Positions 49,381-59,159 of a DNA stretch of 64,000 nucleotides are shown piece after piece. Origin of the DNA: Liquorilactobacillus sucicola DSM 21376 = JCM 15457 (GTDB lineage: Bacteria; Bacillota; Bacilli; Lactobacillales; Lactobacillaceae); NCBI RefSeq assembly GCF_000612445.1, contig NZ_BALC01000002.1:124001-188000 (forward strand), written 5' to 3'. A model generated the notes under the pieces. That model was not told the origin of the DNA. It searched no databases and worked only from the letters and a program-made list of their open reading frames with translations. A program made the position numbers and the translations under genes. Position 1 is the first letter of the stretch. Each line of letters begins with the position of its first letter.

Positions 49381-50695
49381 TTCATTTAAAGAATTTGGTT
49401 TTCAGCCTTTTCTTGAAAAGGCGTTAGATAAAATCCATTTTACAGAACCAACTGAAGTTCAAAAAAGATTGATACCACTGATAATGAAAAATCAGAGTGT
49501 TGTGGGTCAGTCCCAGACAGGAAGCGGGAAAACACATACTTTCCTGTTGCCGATATTGAATGCAATCAAAGTGGACAATGAGAGTGTTCAGGCAGTCATT
49601 ACAACACCAAGCCGTGAACTTGCATATCAGATCTATGAAGCCGCAAAGCAATTGGGTGACCAAGAAGACCATCCGCTAATGATTCATAACTATGTAGGAG
49701 GAACGGATAAACAGCGACAAATTGAAAAGCTGCATCATCATCAACCTCAAGTGGTGATCGGCACACCAGGACGAATTCTAGATCTAGTCAAAAGTAATGA
49801 TTTGGATATTCACAATGCACATTACATGGTAGTAGATGAAGCTGATATGACTTTGGATCTGGGATTTTTGAAGGATGTTGATGCAATCGCATCGACCTTA
49901 CCAAAGGATTTGCAGATGCTAGTCTTTTCTGCAACTATTCCTGCCAAACTTAAACCATTTCTGCGCAAGTACATGCAGGATCCAGTCATTGAAGTTATTG
50001 AAAATAAGAATATTATCAGCCCGACGATCCACAACTGGTTACTTTCAACCAAGGGGCGGAATCGAAATGAGATAATCTACAAATTGTTGACGATTGGACA
50101 GCCATATATGGCATTGGTTTTTACCAATACTAAAACACGTGCTGATGAATTGACAGACTTTCTGCGTGCCCAAGGGTTAAAGGTAGCTAAAATTCATGGT
50201 GGAATTCCACCTCGACAGCGTAAGCGTGTTATGCGTGAAGTTCAGAATCTAACATATCAGTTTGTGGTAGCAACTGATTTGGCGGCTAGAGGTATTGATA
50301 TTGAGGGCGTGTCGCATGTCATTAATGATGATCTGCCTGATGATCTGGAATTCTTCATTCATCGAGTGGGTCGAACTGGGCGTAATGGGATGTCGGGCAC
50401 TGCGGTGACGCTCTATAGTCCGAATGATGATGAAAAAATCTCTGAACTCGAAAAAATGGGAATAAAATTTCAACCTAAGGTTTTGAAGAACGATGAGATC
50501 GTTGATTCATATGATCGTGACCGACGGCAAAAACGTAAGGTCAAGAAAGAACAACTTGATATTAATTTGATTGGTTTGGTGAAAAAGGAACGTAAGAAAC
50601 GTAAACCTGGATATAAAAATAAAATCAAAAAAGCAATCAGACGTAAAGAACAACAGGAACGAAAAATCTCACGTAGGCAAAAGAAACGTGACTAA
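49373..50695 (+). CDS. cshB: DEAD-box RNA helicase, CshB-like
   Basis: 440 residues. Q motif, Walker A SQTGSGKT, TPSRELA, TPGRI, DEAD box VVDEADMT, SAT, and helicase C motifs (ATDLAARGIDIEGVSHVIN, HRVGRTGR). A Lys/Arg-rich tail of about 55 residues probably binds RNA. This compact type next to nrnA fits CshB, a cold-shock/ribosome-biogenesis helicase, rather than CshA, which is longer. Confidence 0.88.
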   Translation: MINSFKEFGFQPFLEKALDKIHFTEPTEVQKRLIPLIMKNQSVVGQSQTGSGKTHTFLLPILNAIKVDNESVQAVITTPSRELAYQIYEAAKQLGDQEDHPLMIHNYVGGTDKQRQIEKLHHHQPQVVIGTPGRILDLVKSNDLDIHNAHYMVVDEADMTLDLGFLKDVDAIASTLPKDLQMLVFSATIPAKLKPFLRKYMQDPVIEVIENKNIISPTIHNWLLSTKGRNRNEIIYKLLTIGQPYMALVFTNTKTRADELTDFLRAQGLKVAKIHGGIPPRQRKRVMREVQNLTYQFVVATDLAARGIDIEGVSHVINDDLPDDLEFFIHRVGRTGRNGMSGTAVTLYSPNDDEKISELEKMGIKFQPKVLKNDEIVDSYDRDRRQKRKVKKEQLDINLIGLVKKERKKRKPGYKNKIKKAIRRKEQQERKISRRQKKRD

Positions 50696-50710
50696 TAGCT
50701 GTTCGTACGA

Positions 50711-50739
50711 TTGACATTTTAATTTTTTTTGGCTATACT
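50711..50739 (+). promoter_or_regulatory. alaS promoter
   Basis: Consensus TTGACA (50711-50716), 17-base T-rich spacer, TATACT (50734-50739). The transcript start would be near 50746, at the 5' edge of the T-box leader. Confidence 0.8.
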
Positions 50740-50745
50740 TTGAGA

Positions 50746-50955
50746 GAATTCAGGATATGCTTGGTGGGTGCGTCATTTAAAGAGAGGATCCGATTGGTGC
50801 AAGGATCAGTGACATCCATTCAAGTGCTCCCTGTAAAGATAGAAAAAACGTCACTCAACGTTATCGAGCTTAAAGAGGTAAACGACAACATCGTTGCAAG
50901 TAAGGTGGTACCGCGCAGAAAGCGTCCTTACTCGCAGCGGTGTTTTTATGTTCAT
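50746..50955 (+). promoter_or_regulatory. T-box leader (tRNA-Ala-responsive) of alaS
   Basis: The conserved T-box AAGGTGGTACCGCG is at 50902-50915. It is followed by a terminator built from ACCGC...GCGGT and a T5 run at 50942-50946. Upstream, stem I elements include GGTGCAAG (GNUG-type) and a probable Ala specifier GCT at 50826-50828 in AAGTGCTCCC. Uncharged tRNA-Ala would bind the specifier and the T-box bulge and favour the antiterminator. Confidence 0.92.
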
Positions 50956-50983
50956 TAAGAAGAGAAAGGGTGTAATTTTAAGA

Positions 50984-53631
50984 ATGAAAGAGCTGTCAAG
51001 TTCACAAATCAGACAAATGTATTTGGAGTTTTTTAAAGAAAAAGGGCATGATATTATGCCAAGTGCATCACTGATTCCACATGATGATCCAACTTTGCTG
51101 TGGATCAACTCCGGAGTTGCAACAATGAAGAAATTTTTCGACGGGAGTGTTGTACCGAAGAACCCGCGTATTACCAGTTCACAGAAGAGTATACGAACGA
51201 ATGATATTGAAAACGTTGGGCATACAGCTCGTCACCATACGCTATTTGAAATGTTGGGAAACTTTTCTGTCGGTGATTATTTCAAGAAGGAAGCCATCAC
51301 ATGGGCGTGGGAATTATTGACAAGTCCTAAATGGTTTGCGATGGATAAAGAACGTTTGTATGTCACGGTCTATCCTAAAGACACCGAAGCTAAACGTATT
51401 TGGCATGAAGTTGCTGGTGTATCCCAAGATCATATCTATGAAGTTGAAGACAACTTTTGGGATATCGGACAAGGGCCTAGCGGACCTGACTCAGAAATTT
51501 TTTATGATCGGGGGCAGGACTTCAATGACCTACCCGAAGATGATCCAGAAAACTATCCTGGCGGTGAAAATGAGCGTTATCTCGAGATCTGGAATATTGT
51601 CTTTTCTGAATTTAATCATAAACCCGATGGAACCTACGAGCCGCTTCCACATAAAAATATTGATACCGGCATGGGTTTAGAACGTGTAGTTTCAGTTTTT
51701 CAGAACGCACCAACTAACTTTGAAACTGATCTTTTCTTGCCACTTATTAAACAGACAGAAAAGTACAGTGCTGACAAAAAATACGGTCAGTCAAAAGAAA
51801 GCGATGTTTCCTTCAAGGTTATCGCAGATCACATTAGGGCAGTTACATTCGCAATTGGTGATGGGGCGATTCCGTCTAATGAAGGCAGAGGTTATGTTAT
51901 TCGTCGCTTGATCAGAAGAGCTGTTATGCACGGTCAAAAACTAGGAATAGAGCATGCATTCTTGTATGAATTGGTACCTGTTGTTGGCAAAATTATGCAG
52001 TCGCATTACCCTGAAGTACTCGAACAAGCAGACTACATTGCCAAGGTTGTGCGTAGCGAGGAAGATCGTTTTAACGAGACTTTGAAAGATGGACTTGAGC
52101 TTCTTAATGAGATGATTGTGGAAGCTAAGAAACAATCAAGTAAAGAACTGTCGGGTAAGACAGCATTTAAGTTATATGATACCTATGGGTTCCCAATCGA
52201 ATTAACGAAAGAGTACGCAGATGATCAGGGAATGTCGATTGATCAAGCTGGTTTTGATCAGGAAATGAAGCAGCAAAAGGAACGAGCTCGTGCAGCGCGA
52301 AGCAATGCTAAATCAATGGGAGTTCAAAAGGGGCTCTTAACAGATATCAAAACAAAAAGCAGTTATGTTGGATATGATCGCCTGAAGGTTGAAGGGACTT
52401 TAAAAGATATCATCGTGGAGGACAAACTCGTTGAAAAGGTCGAGAACGGTTCTGCACAATTGATCTTTGACCAGACACCATTTTATGCTGAAATGGGTGG
52501 TCAAGTTGCTGATACTGGAAGTATAAAAGATACTGAAGGTAAAACAGTTGCTGTAGTAACGGATGTGCAGCATGCTCCAAATGGCCAGAATATGCACACT
52601 GTTAAGGTTTTGCATCCGCTAACTAAAGAAAAAGTGTATGTTCTCCAAGTGGATAAAGCCTTACATGATAAAACACGCAAAAATCACACGGCAACTCATC
52701 TGCTTGATCAAGCCCTGCGTGATGTTTTAGGATCACATACGCATCAGGCTGGTTCCTTAGTGGAGCCTAATTATCTGCGCTTTGACTTTACCAATCTCGG
52801 CTCTGTGACAAGGGAAGACTTACTGAAGATTGAAAGAATCGTCAACGAAAAAATCTGGCGAACATTCCAGTCAGGACGATTGAAACTGACTTTGATTCAG
52901 CCAAAAAACTCGGCGCAATTGCACTTTTCACTGAAAAATACGGTGATATTGTCCGAGTTGTAAAAATCGACAACTACTCGATTGAATTGTGCGGTGGGAA
53001 TCATGTTGATAATACTAGCGAGCTTGGGTTGTTCAAGATCACATCTGAATCCGGTGTAGGTGCAGGCGTCAGACGAATTGAAGCCGTGACCTCAAAGGAG
53101 GCATATGAATTTCTCGAAAAACGTAATCAGCTCCTTGAAAGTATCAGCGAACAGATGAAAATTGTACAGCTAAAAGAAATACCACACAAATTGGAGCAAT
53201 ATCAAGCTCAGATTAAGGATTTAGAACAACAAAAACAAGCGCTTGAAGATAAGTTTGCACAACAACAAGCAGACTCAGTCTTTAAGCAAGTTGAGGAAAT
53301 CAAGGGCAAGACTTTGATCAAGGCACAAGTCAAGGTTTCGGGAATGGCACAGTTGCGTCAGTTAGCTGACCAGTGGAAAACCAAAAAGTATTCAGACGTA
53401 TTAGTGCTCGCCACAGCAACTAAAGACGGAAAGGTCAATTTGATTGCCGCAGCAAGTGCATCAGCAGTCAAAGCAGGTTTGAAGGCTGGAGATTTGATCA
53501 AAACCATTGCTCCGTCAGTTGGCGGCGGTGGCGGTGGCCGTCCAGATTTGGCACAGGCTGGTGGGAAAACCCCCGCTGGGATTGCAGATGCTTTGAAGGC
53601 TGCCAGTGAATGGCTCGAACAAAAAGCATAA
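50984..53631 (+). CDS. alaS: Alanyl-tRNA synthetase, frameshifted in this sequence
   Basis: Class II synthetase with editing and C-Ala domains. From ATG 50984 (GAAAGGG upstream; frame extends back into the T-box) the first frame covers the catalytic domain ([20 protein letters not shown]) and the editing-domain motif [13 protein letters not shown]. It slips at about 52857 and stops at 52963. Adding one G (TGGGCGAAC for TGGCGAAC) joins the rest: the editing Cys/His ([11 protein letters not shown]) and the C-Ala end ([16 protein letters not shown]). The repaired protein has about 882 residues, the normal size. AlaS is essential, so two fragments are implausible biologically. Confidence 0.95.
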
Positions 53632-53673
53632 GAATAATTTCGCTTTTTCAATTTTAAATAGCGTATTTTAAAG

Positions 53674-53714
53674 GGATCAGGTCAAGCTTTGCATTTTGAC
53701 CTGATCCTTTATTT
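53674..53714 (+). terminator. Intrinsic terminator after alaS
   Basis: 12-bp perfect stem GGATCAGGTCAA / TTGACCTGATCC with a 10-base loop, followed by TTTATTT. The following 200 bases to ireB hold no gene. Confidence 0.92.
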
Positions 53715-53925
53715 AAGCTGAGTTATCATAATTAGATTCGGACTATGTTATGCTTATAACTTACAATTTTAAAAATTAACGTTTGTTGCTGTATTCTATC
53801 CATTAGCCAACTTTCATTTGACAGTTGTGTTACGGAAAGGTTACAAGCATGTGTTTTGATTGTGACGAGCTTTTTTCTCTAGTAGAATGATACTAGGAGT
53901 TGTTATGCATGCGGAGGTGCTTGCG

Positions 53926-54189
53926 ATGAGTTCATTAGATAAGACAATGTATTTTGATTTCGAAGACGGGCGTCGAAAAGGCGTACATGAAACCTTAGAC
54001 ACTGTGTATAAGGCATTGGAGGAAAAGGGGTATAATCCGATAAACCAGATTGTGGGATATTTATTATCTGGAGATCCGGCCTATATTCCTCGTTTGAATG
54101 ATGCACGTAACTTAATTCGAAAACACGAACGCGATGAAATAGTTGAGGAATTGGTTCGATCATACCTTGACAAGGGGGAAATCAAGTGA
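53926..54189 (+). CDS. ireB: IreB family regulatory phosphoprotein (UPF0297)
   Basis: 87 residues from ATG 53926, with GCGGAGGTG about 9 bases upstream; the 13-codon extension to 53887 has no binding site. Conserved start [14 protein letters not shown] and the Thr residues near the N-terminus are those phosphorylated by IreK in Enterococcus, where IreB negatively affects cephalosporin resistance. The order alaS-ireB-ruvX-DUF1292 is conserved. Confidence 0.92.
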   Translation: MSSLDKTMYFDFEDGRRKGVHETLDTVYKALEEKGYNPINQIVGYLLSGDPAYIPRLNDARNLIRKHERDEIVEELVRSYLDKGEIK

Positions 54190-54626
54190 CGCGCTTAATG
54201 GGCTTGGATGTTGGCTCCAAAACAGTTGGTGTTGCCGTTAGCGATCCATTGGGATGGACGGCTCAAGGTATCGAGATTGTCGCGATAAATGAAGAAAAGA
54301 AAGAATTCGGCATTGAACGTGTCAAAGAACTGGTCAAGAAATATGAAGTTACTGGTTTTGTTCTCGGTTTACCAAAGAATATGAACAATACTTCAGGTCC
54401 AAGGGTTGAGGCTTCTCATAATTATGGTTCCTTGCTTGAAGAAACTTTTGGTTTGCCGGTAGATTATCAGGATGAACGGCTGACAACAGTTGAGGCTGAA
54501 AGAATGCTGGTGGAACAAGCGGACACGTCGCGAAAAAAGCGAAAAAAGGTCATTGATAAGTTGGCGGCTGGCTTGATCTTACAGAACTATTTGGATCGCA
54601 AAGGGCCCTTGCTCAGTGATAACTAG
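54186..54626 (+). CDS. ruvX: Holliday junction resolvase-like protein / pre-16S rRNA nuclease YqgF
   Basis: 146-residue RNase H-fold protein. Acidic active-site residues in [16 protein letters not shown], a Glu-containing strand and [13 protein letters not shown], and the final Asp in [16 protein letters not shown]. Now best regarded as the nuclease that matures the 5' end of 16S rRNA. GTG start at 54186 overlaps the ireB stop (GTGA). Confidence 0.93.
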   Translation: MTRLMGLDVGSKTVGVAVSDPLGWTAQGIEIVAINEEKKEFGIERVKELVKKYEVTGFVLGLPKNMNNTSGPRVEASHNYGSLLEETFGLPVDYQDERLTTVEAERMLVEQADTSRKKRKKVIDKLAAGLILQNYLDRKGPLLSDN

Positions 54627-54641
54627 AAATGAGGAATATCC

Positions 54642-54929
54642 ATGGACGAAAAAGACAATTTAATAACGCTCGTAGACGAGAATGGGAATGAAACGTTATA
54701 CAGAATTTTGTTCACTTTTGAATCTGATGATTATGGGAAATCATATATCTTGTTAATTCCCGCTGATTCGCAGCCGGAAGAGCAAGTAGATGTGCTTGCC
54801 TTCTCATTTGATCCAGATGAAAATGGCGAAGCGAATGATGCTGAGTTGCATGATATTGAAAGCGACGAGGAATGGGATATGGTCGAAGGAGTGCTTGACA
54901 CTTTCCTGAATGATGAAAAGATGCAGTAA
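54642..54929 (+). CDS. DUF1292 domain-containing protein (YrzB-like)
   Basis: 95 residues, strongly acidic. Beta-rich start (DNLITLVDENGNETLYRILFTFESDDYGKSY shown over about 30 positions; key pieces LVDENGNE and YRILFTF) is the DUF1292 signature. No biochemical role is established. It closes the ireB-ruvX unit in most Firmicutes and has its own terminator. Confidence 0.88.
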   Translation: MDEKDNLITLVDENGNETLYRILFTFESDDYGKSYILLIPADSQPEEQVDVLAFSFDPDENGEANDAELHDIESDEEWDMVEGVLDTFLNDEKMQ

Positions 54930-54955
54930 CTGCTTTTTTGGAAACTGATGTAACG

Positions 54956-54990
54956 ATAGAGTCTATCTTTATAAGACTCTATTTTTTTTC
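54956..54990 (+). terminator. Intrinsic terminator after the DUF1292 gene
   Basis: Perfect 9-bp stem ATAGAGTCT / AGACTCTAT, 9-base loop, then T8. Confidence 0.92.
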
Positions 54991-55089
54991 ACACAGAAGA
55001 TTTGCTGGACGAGGCAAACATTAGTTTTGTCGCTTCTCTATTTATGCTAAAATTAGTTAGTGCATTCTGAATTGAAGGAGGTCAATAAA

Positions 55090-55344
55090 ATGTCTGAGGG
55101 AAAAAGACGTTTTAAAGCCCATATAGACGGTAAAGACTATATTATCATTGGGGAGAGTAGTACCGAACATATGGAGACCGTTGTAAAATTAGTAGACCAG
55201 CAGCTTCAGGAAATCAATAAGTTGCTGCCGAATCTGAGCAAGGAAAGGGCAGCGATCCTGTTAGCGATTAATGCTGTGTCCGATCAGATATATAAACAAG
55301 AGGAATTGGATAGATTAGAACAGCAGACGGATGACAACAAGTAG
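55090..55344 (+). CDS. zapA: Cell division protein ZapA
   Basis: 84-residue FtsZ-ring stabiliser. ATG 55090 has AAGGAGG 8 bases upstream, so the longer frame from 55060 is rejected. A beta-hairpin start (RRFKAHIDGKDYIIIG) is followed by helices (HMETVVKLVDQQLQEINK) and a coiled-coil end. The zapA-cvpA-mutS2-trxA order is standard for Firmicutes. Confidence 0.9.
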   Translation: MSEGKRRFKAHIDGKDYIIIGESSTEHMETVVKLVDQQLQEINKLLPNLSKERAAILLAINAVSDQIYKQEELDRLEQQTDDNK

Positions 55345-55352
55345 GTGAAAAC

Positions 55353-55895
55353 ATGCTTATATCTTTGCTAATAATTATAGTATTGTTTTTTTCATATATC
55401 AGAGGGGCTAGACGTGGCTTTTTTTTAACGTTAATGAATTTTGTTGGAATTATTGCCTTGTTTATAATTGCAAATATATATGCTGATACAGTGAGCTTTT
55501 GGATTGAGAAGACCGTTGCATTTTTCACGGGAAAAACATCTTGGAGTGCAGCTCAAGGTGCTGCATTTACCGGTAGTACCTTATTTTATCACGGGCTTGC
55601 ATACTGGCTGATCATTATTGTCGGAGGAATTATTTTCAGTTCGGTCGCACGTAAGTTAAATTTGATAACCCGTTTACCCGTTATCAGCCAGCTTAATGCA
55701 ATAGCTGGTGGGATATTGTCATTAGTGATATCCTACTTGCTTATTTTTGCCACTCTGTTGATTTTAGCTGGCTGGCCGGCAGAAAACGTTAACCGCAGTG
55801 TGAAACAGTCATCACTGGCAATGTTTATTTTGAAGGAAACTCCAGTTATTTCACAAAACCTATACCAAAATTATTTACAGCAGCCAAACGAATAG
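55353..55895 (+). CDS. cvpA: CvpA family membrane protein
   Basis: 180 residues with four predicted membrane helices (about 1-25, 28-48, 75-100, 115-140). The family start (LLIIIVLFFSYIRGARRGFF) is clear. Named for colicin V production in E. coli; in Gram-positives it has been tied to envelope homeostasis, but its role here is unproven. Lies between zapA and mutS2. Confidence 0.88.
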   Translation: MLISLLIIIVLFFSYIRGARRGFFLTLMNFVGIIALFIIANIYADTVSFWIEKTVAFFTGKTSWSAAQGAAFTGSTLFYHGLAYWLIIIVGGIIFSSVARKLNLITRLPVISQLNAIAGGILSLVISYLLIFATLLILAGWPAENVNRSVKQSSLAMFILKETPVISQNLYQNYLQQPNE

Positions 55896-55907
55896 GGGGG
55901 TGCGAAA

Positions 55908-58268
55908 GTGAATACGAAAGCATTAGATGTTCTGGAATACAATAAAGTAATTAAAAAATTGTTTCAATTCATTGTTACTCCGATGGGTGAAAAAAAAGTG
56001 CGCTCATTACAGCCAAGCAATGATCTGAGTACAATTCAAAAAGCTTTGGCTCAAACCAAAGACGGTGCTGATATTTTGCGACTTAAAGGGGGGATTCCGC
56101 TCCCTAAACTGCATAATATTAAGCCTTATTTGAAAAGATTGGATATTGGTGCAGCGCTAAATGGCAAGGAACTTGCGGCTATTGGTCGTGTTTTGCGTGC
56201 AACAAATGAAGTCAGACGTTTTTTTATTACTCTGGACGACGAAAAAGTTGAACTAGAAGAACTTTATGGACTAACAGACGATCTGCAGGTTTTACCGGAA
56301 ATAAATAAACGACTTCTTACAGCTGTCGAAACTGATGGTCATGTTACTGACGAAGCATCCAGTGTTTTGCGTAATATTCGCAAAGCAATTGCAACGACGG
56401 AGAATCAGCTGCGTGACCGTTTGTCAGACTTCATTCATGGTAATTCTGCAAAATATTTAAGTGACGCAGTGATAACGATCAGAAATGATCGTTATGTTAT
56501 TCCTGTCAGGCAAGAATATCGCAACCATTTTGGCGGCGTTGTCCATGATCAGAGCTCGTCGGGGCAAACCTTGTTCGTCGAACCAAAAGCAATCGTTGAA
56601 TTGAACAATCGACTAAAGCAACAGCAGGCACAAGAAAAAGAAGAGATTCAGCGTATACTACAAGAACTCTCAGAGTTGATCGCACCCTATACAGCAGAGT
56701 TGGAAAACAACGCTGATATTTTAGGGACTTTTGACTTTGTCAATGCTAAAAGCAAATATGCAGCTGCCATCAAAGCAACAGAACCGCAGTTGTCGGTTCA
56801 AAATGATATCTACTTAAGACAGGTTTGGCATCCATTGTTGAAAATGGAAGAAGCTGTCCGTAATGATATCATGCTGGGCAAGGATTATCAGGCAATTGTT
56901 ATTACTGGTCCAAATACAGGTGGGAAGACGATAACGCTTAAGACCTTAGGCCTTATTCAGATGATGGGGCAAGCGGGCCTGTTCATTCCAGCTTTTGAAG
57001 GCAGTCGAATAGGGATTTTTAATGAGATATTTGCAGACATTGGCGATGAACAATCTATTGAACAGAATCTTAGTACTTTTTCATCGCATATGACCAATAT
57101 TGTTTCTATTCTTGAAAAGATCGATGAACACTCGCTAGTGCTGTTCGATGAGCTGGGAGCCGGAACAGATCCGCAAGAAGGCGCAGCTTTGGCAATTGCT
57201 ATTTTAGATGCAGTCGGTGCTAAAGGCAGTTATGTTTTAGCAACGACTCATTATCCTGAACTGAAAGCGTATGGCTTTGATCGTCCGCAAACTATCAATG
57301 CCAGCATGGAATTCGATGTTGATACGCTGCAGCCGACCTACCGTTTGCTAATCGGTATTCCCGGAAGGAGCAACGCGCTAGATATTTCGCAAAGGCTTGG
57401 TCTGGATAAGCAGATAATCAACCAGGCACGTCAGTTGACACGCAGTGACAGTCAGGACTTGAATAATATGATTCAAGATTTGGTTCAGAAACGACGTATG
57501 GCTGAAGAAGAGCATATTAGTTTGCAGCAGAATTTGCGTGATGCAGAGAAATTGCATGCAGATTTAGAAAAAGAGTACCAAAAATTCGACAGCAAGCGGG
57601 ATGACCTGCTTGAAAAAGCCAAGATAAAAGCCAACAGTATTGTGGAAACTGCCACCCAAGAGTCGGATAAACTAATTGGTGAGTTGCGACAGATGAGATT
57701 GAATGCTGGTAGTCAGGTTAAGGAAAATGAATTGATCGATGCAAAAACAAAAATGAATCAATTGCATCAACCAACTAACTTACGCAAGAACAAGGTTTTG
57801 CAAAGGGCCAAACGACAGCAAGAATTTCATTCCAACGATGATGTCATGGTGAAATCTTACGGACAGCAGGGGGTTTTACTGCAAAAACTCAGTAAAAACG
57901 AGTGGGAGGTCCAGCTAGGAATTCTCAAGATGCGGATCAGCGAAAATGACCTTGAAAAAATACGGGTTAAGGACAATAAGACAAAAGGCACGCGGTCAAC
58001 GCTGAAAACAGCAAGGCAATCGCATGTGTCGCCCCGCCTTGATTTACGTGGGCAGCGTTATGAAGAAGCATTGACTAATGTTGACCGTTATATGGATGCT
58101 GCTATTCTAGCCGGGTATGCCTCAGTAACGATCGTTCACGGCAAAGGGACCGGCGCTTTGCGTCAGGGAATTACCGATTATCTGACGCAAAATCGAAGTG
58201 TCAAAAGTTTCAAGTTTGCACCGCCGAATGCTGGTGGAAATGGTGCAACGGTTGTTTATTTTAAATAA
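55908..58268 (+). CDS. mutS2: MutS2 / RqcU (ribosome rescue and recombination ATPase)
   Basis: 786 residues. Lever and core domains are followed by the ABC-type ATPase (Walker A GPNTGGKT near residue 334; Walker B LVLFDELGAGTDPQEG), a coiled coil (about 510-620), and a C-terminal Smr nuclease domain with LDLRG and HGKGTGALR. It lacks the N-terminal mismatch-reading domain of MutS, so it does not act in mismatch repair. The family splits collided ribosomes in Bacillus and suppresses recombination in others. Confidence 0.95.
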   Translation: MNTKALDVLEYNKVIKKLFQFIVTPMGEKKVRSLQPSNDLSTIQKALAQTKDGADILRLKGGIPLPKLHNIKPYLKRLDIGAALNGKELAAIGRVLRATNEVRRFFITLDDEKVELEELYGLTDDLQVLPEINKRLLTAVETDGHVTDEASSVLRNIRKAIATTENQLRDRLSDFIHGNSAKYLSDAVITIRNDRYVIPVRQEYRNHFGGVVHDQSSSGQTLFVEPKAIVELNNRLKQQQAQEKEEIQRILQELSELIAPYTAELENNADILGTFDFVNAKSKYAAAIKATEPQLSVQNDIYLRQVWHPLLKMEEAVRNDIMLGKDYQAIVITGPNTGGKTITLKTLGLIQMMGQAGLFIPAFEGSRIGIFNEIFADIGDEQSIEQNLSTFSSHMTNIVSILEKIDEHSLVLFDELGAGTDPQEGAALAIAILDAVGAKGSYVLATTHYPELKAYGFDRPQTINASMEFDVDTLQPTYRLLIGIPGRSNALDISQRLGLDKQIINQARQLTRSDSQDLNNMIQDLVQKRRMAEEEHISLQQNLRDAEKLHADLEKEYQKFDSKRDDLLEKAKIKANSIVETATQESDKLIGELRQMRLNAGSQVKENELIDAKTKMNQLHQPTNLRKNKVLQRAKRQQEFHSNDDVMVKSYGQQGVLLQKLSKNEWEVQLGILKMRISENDLEKIRVKDNKTKGTRSTLKTARQSHVSPRLDLRGQRYEEALTNVDRYMDAAILAGYASVTIVHGKGTGALRQGITDYLTQNRSVKSFKFAPPNAGGNGATVVYFK

Positions 58269-58351
58269 GAAATGTTAGGCAGATAAGTTGTTTTTTTGGC
58301 TCTTTCTGTTATGATTTACTTACAAAAAGAAAGCTAGGGAGGAATTTTGAA

Positions 58352-58660
58352 ATGAAAGAATTAACAGATAAGACATTTGATAATGAAACAAGTGCAGGTG
58401 TGACTTTAACTGATTTCTGGGCTACATGGTGTGGCCCGTGCCGGATGCAGTCCCCGGTTATTGAACAGCTTGATGAAGAATTAGGCGACAAAGTATCTTT
58501 CAGTAAGGTCGATGTTGACCAGAATACTGCCGTAGCAAGTAAATTCGGTATTATGAGCATCCCAACTCTGCTTATCAAGAAGGATGGCGAAGTTGTTGAT
58601 ACTTTAGTAGGCTACCATCCTAAAGAACAGATTCAAGCAAAATTAGAGCAGTATATCTAA
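58352..58660 (+). CDS. trxA: Thioredoxin
   Basis: 102 residues with the redox site WCGPC (DFWATWCGPCRMQSP, residues about 28-32), cis-Pro segment MSIPTLL and the C-terminal helix. GGGAGG precedes the ATG by about 8 bases. It reduces cytosolic disulfides for ribonucleotide reductase and repair enzymes. Confidence 0.96.
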   Translation: MKELTDKTFDNETSAGVTLTDFWATWCGPCRMQSPVIEQLDEELGDKVSFSKVDVDQNTAVASKFGIMSIPTLLIKKDGEVVDTLVGYHPKEQIQAKLEQYI

Positions 58661-58690
58661 ACTTTATTAGATTGATTTAATGAATAGCTG

Positions 58691-58762
58691 GCCTTCCTAA
58701 TGCGAATGCTGCCTGAGCGCTATGGGCGTAGTTTTGGCACAATTTGCGTTGGAAGGCTTTTT
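58691..58762 (+). terminator. Terminator-like long hairpin after trxA
   Basis: GCCTTCC (58691-58697) pairs with GGAAGGC (58751-58757), extended inward by imperfect pairing (AATGCGAAT with AATTTGCGTT), followed by T5. The rest of the gap to 58992 is A/T-rich and should hold the dlt promoter. I could not assign its -35/-10 with confidence. Confidence 0.7.
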
Positions 58763-58992
58763 GTGTTGCAATTGTTCTTAAAAGTATTGACTAATTCAAC
58801 AGACAAATATTATTAAGTTTCTTAAATTTTGCTGCGACAATCTTTATAAAGTTTTATGAAAATTATGGTTGTAAATATTTCATTTTCGTGACATTCTAGA
58901 TAATAGGCAATTTGTTAGCCGGCTATTCGTCGCGCAATTAGGGATAAGCTTAAACATCTAAAAAAGACAGATGATGTTGGGAGGCATAACTT

Positions 58993-59142
58993 ATGAACAA
59001 GAAACAGGCCCCTCTGATCAAAAATGAAGTTTTGCGTTTTGTTTTACGAACAGCGCTGTATTTTGTGATCATGTTAATTTTGGTCTATCTGTATAATTAC
59101 AGTGGAATCAATGGGCCGCATTTTATTTACAACGAGTTTTAA
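58993..59142 (+). CDS. dltX: DltX, small membrane protein of the D-alanylation pathway
   Basis: 49-residue protein easily missed because of its size. It starts at ATG 58993 with GGGAGG about 9 bases before. One transmembrane helix (about residues 17-39; TALYFVIMLILVYLYNY) and the diagnostic C-terminus FIYNEF are present. DltX is needed for D-alanylation of teichoic acids; its conserved C-terminus is thought to carry D-Ala across the membrane with DltB and DltD. It lies directly before dltA, 17 bases away. Confidence 0.92.
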   Translation: MNKKQAPLIKNEVLRFVLRTALYFVIMLILVYLYNYSGINGPHFIYNEF

Positions 59143-59159
59143 TCAGGGAGAGATAACGA

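Noticed and set aside
52987-53631. Independent protein downstream of alaS
   Set aside because: It carries the AlaS editing motif CGGNHVD and the C-Ala domain; it is the rest of alaS after a one-base slip.
55353-55895. Colicin V-type bacteriocin production locus
   Set aside because: The name CvpA is historical. The gene sits in the zapA-cvpA-mutS2 housekeeping order and there is no toxin gene.
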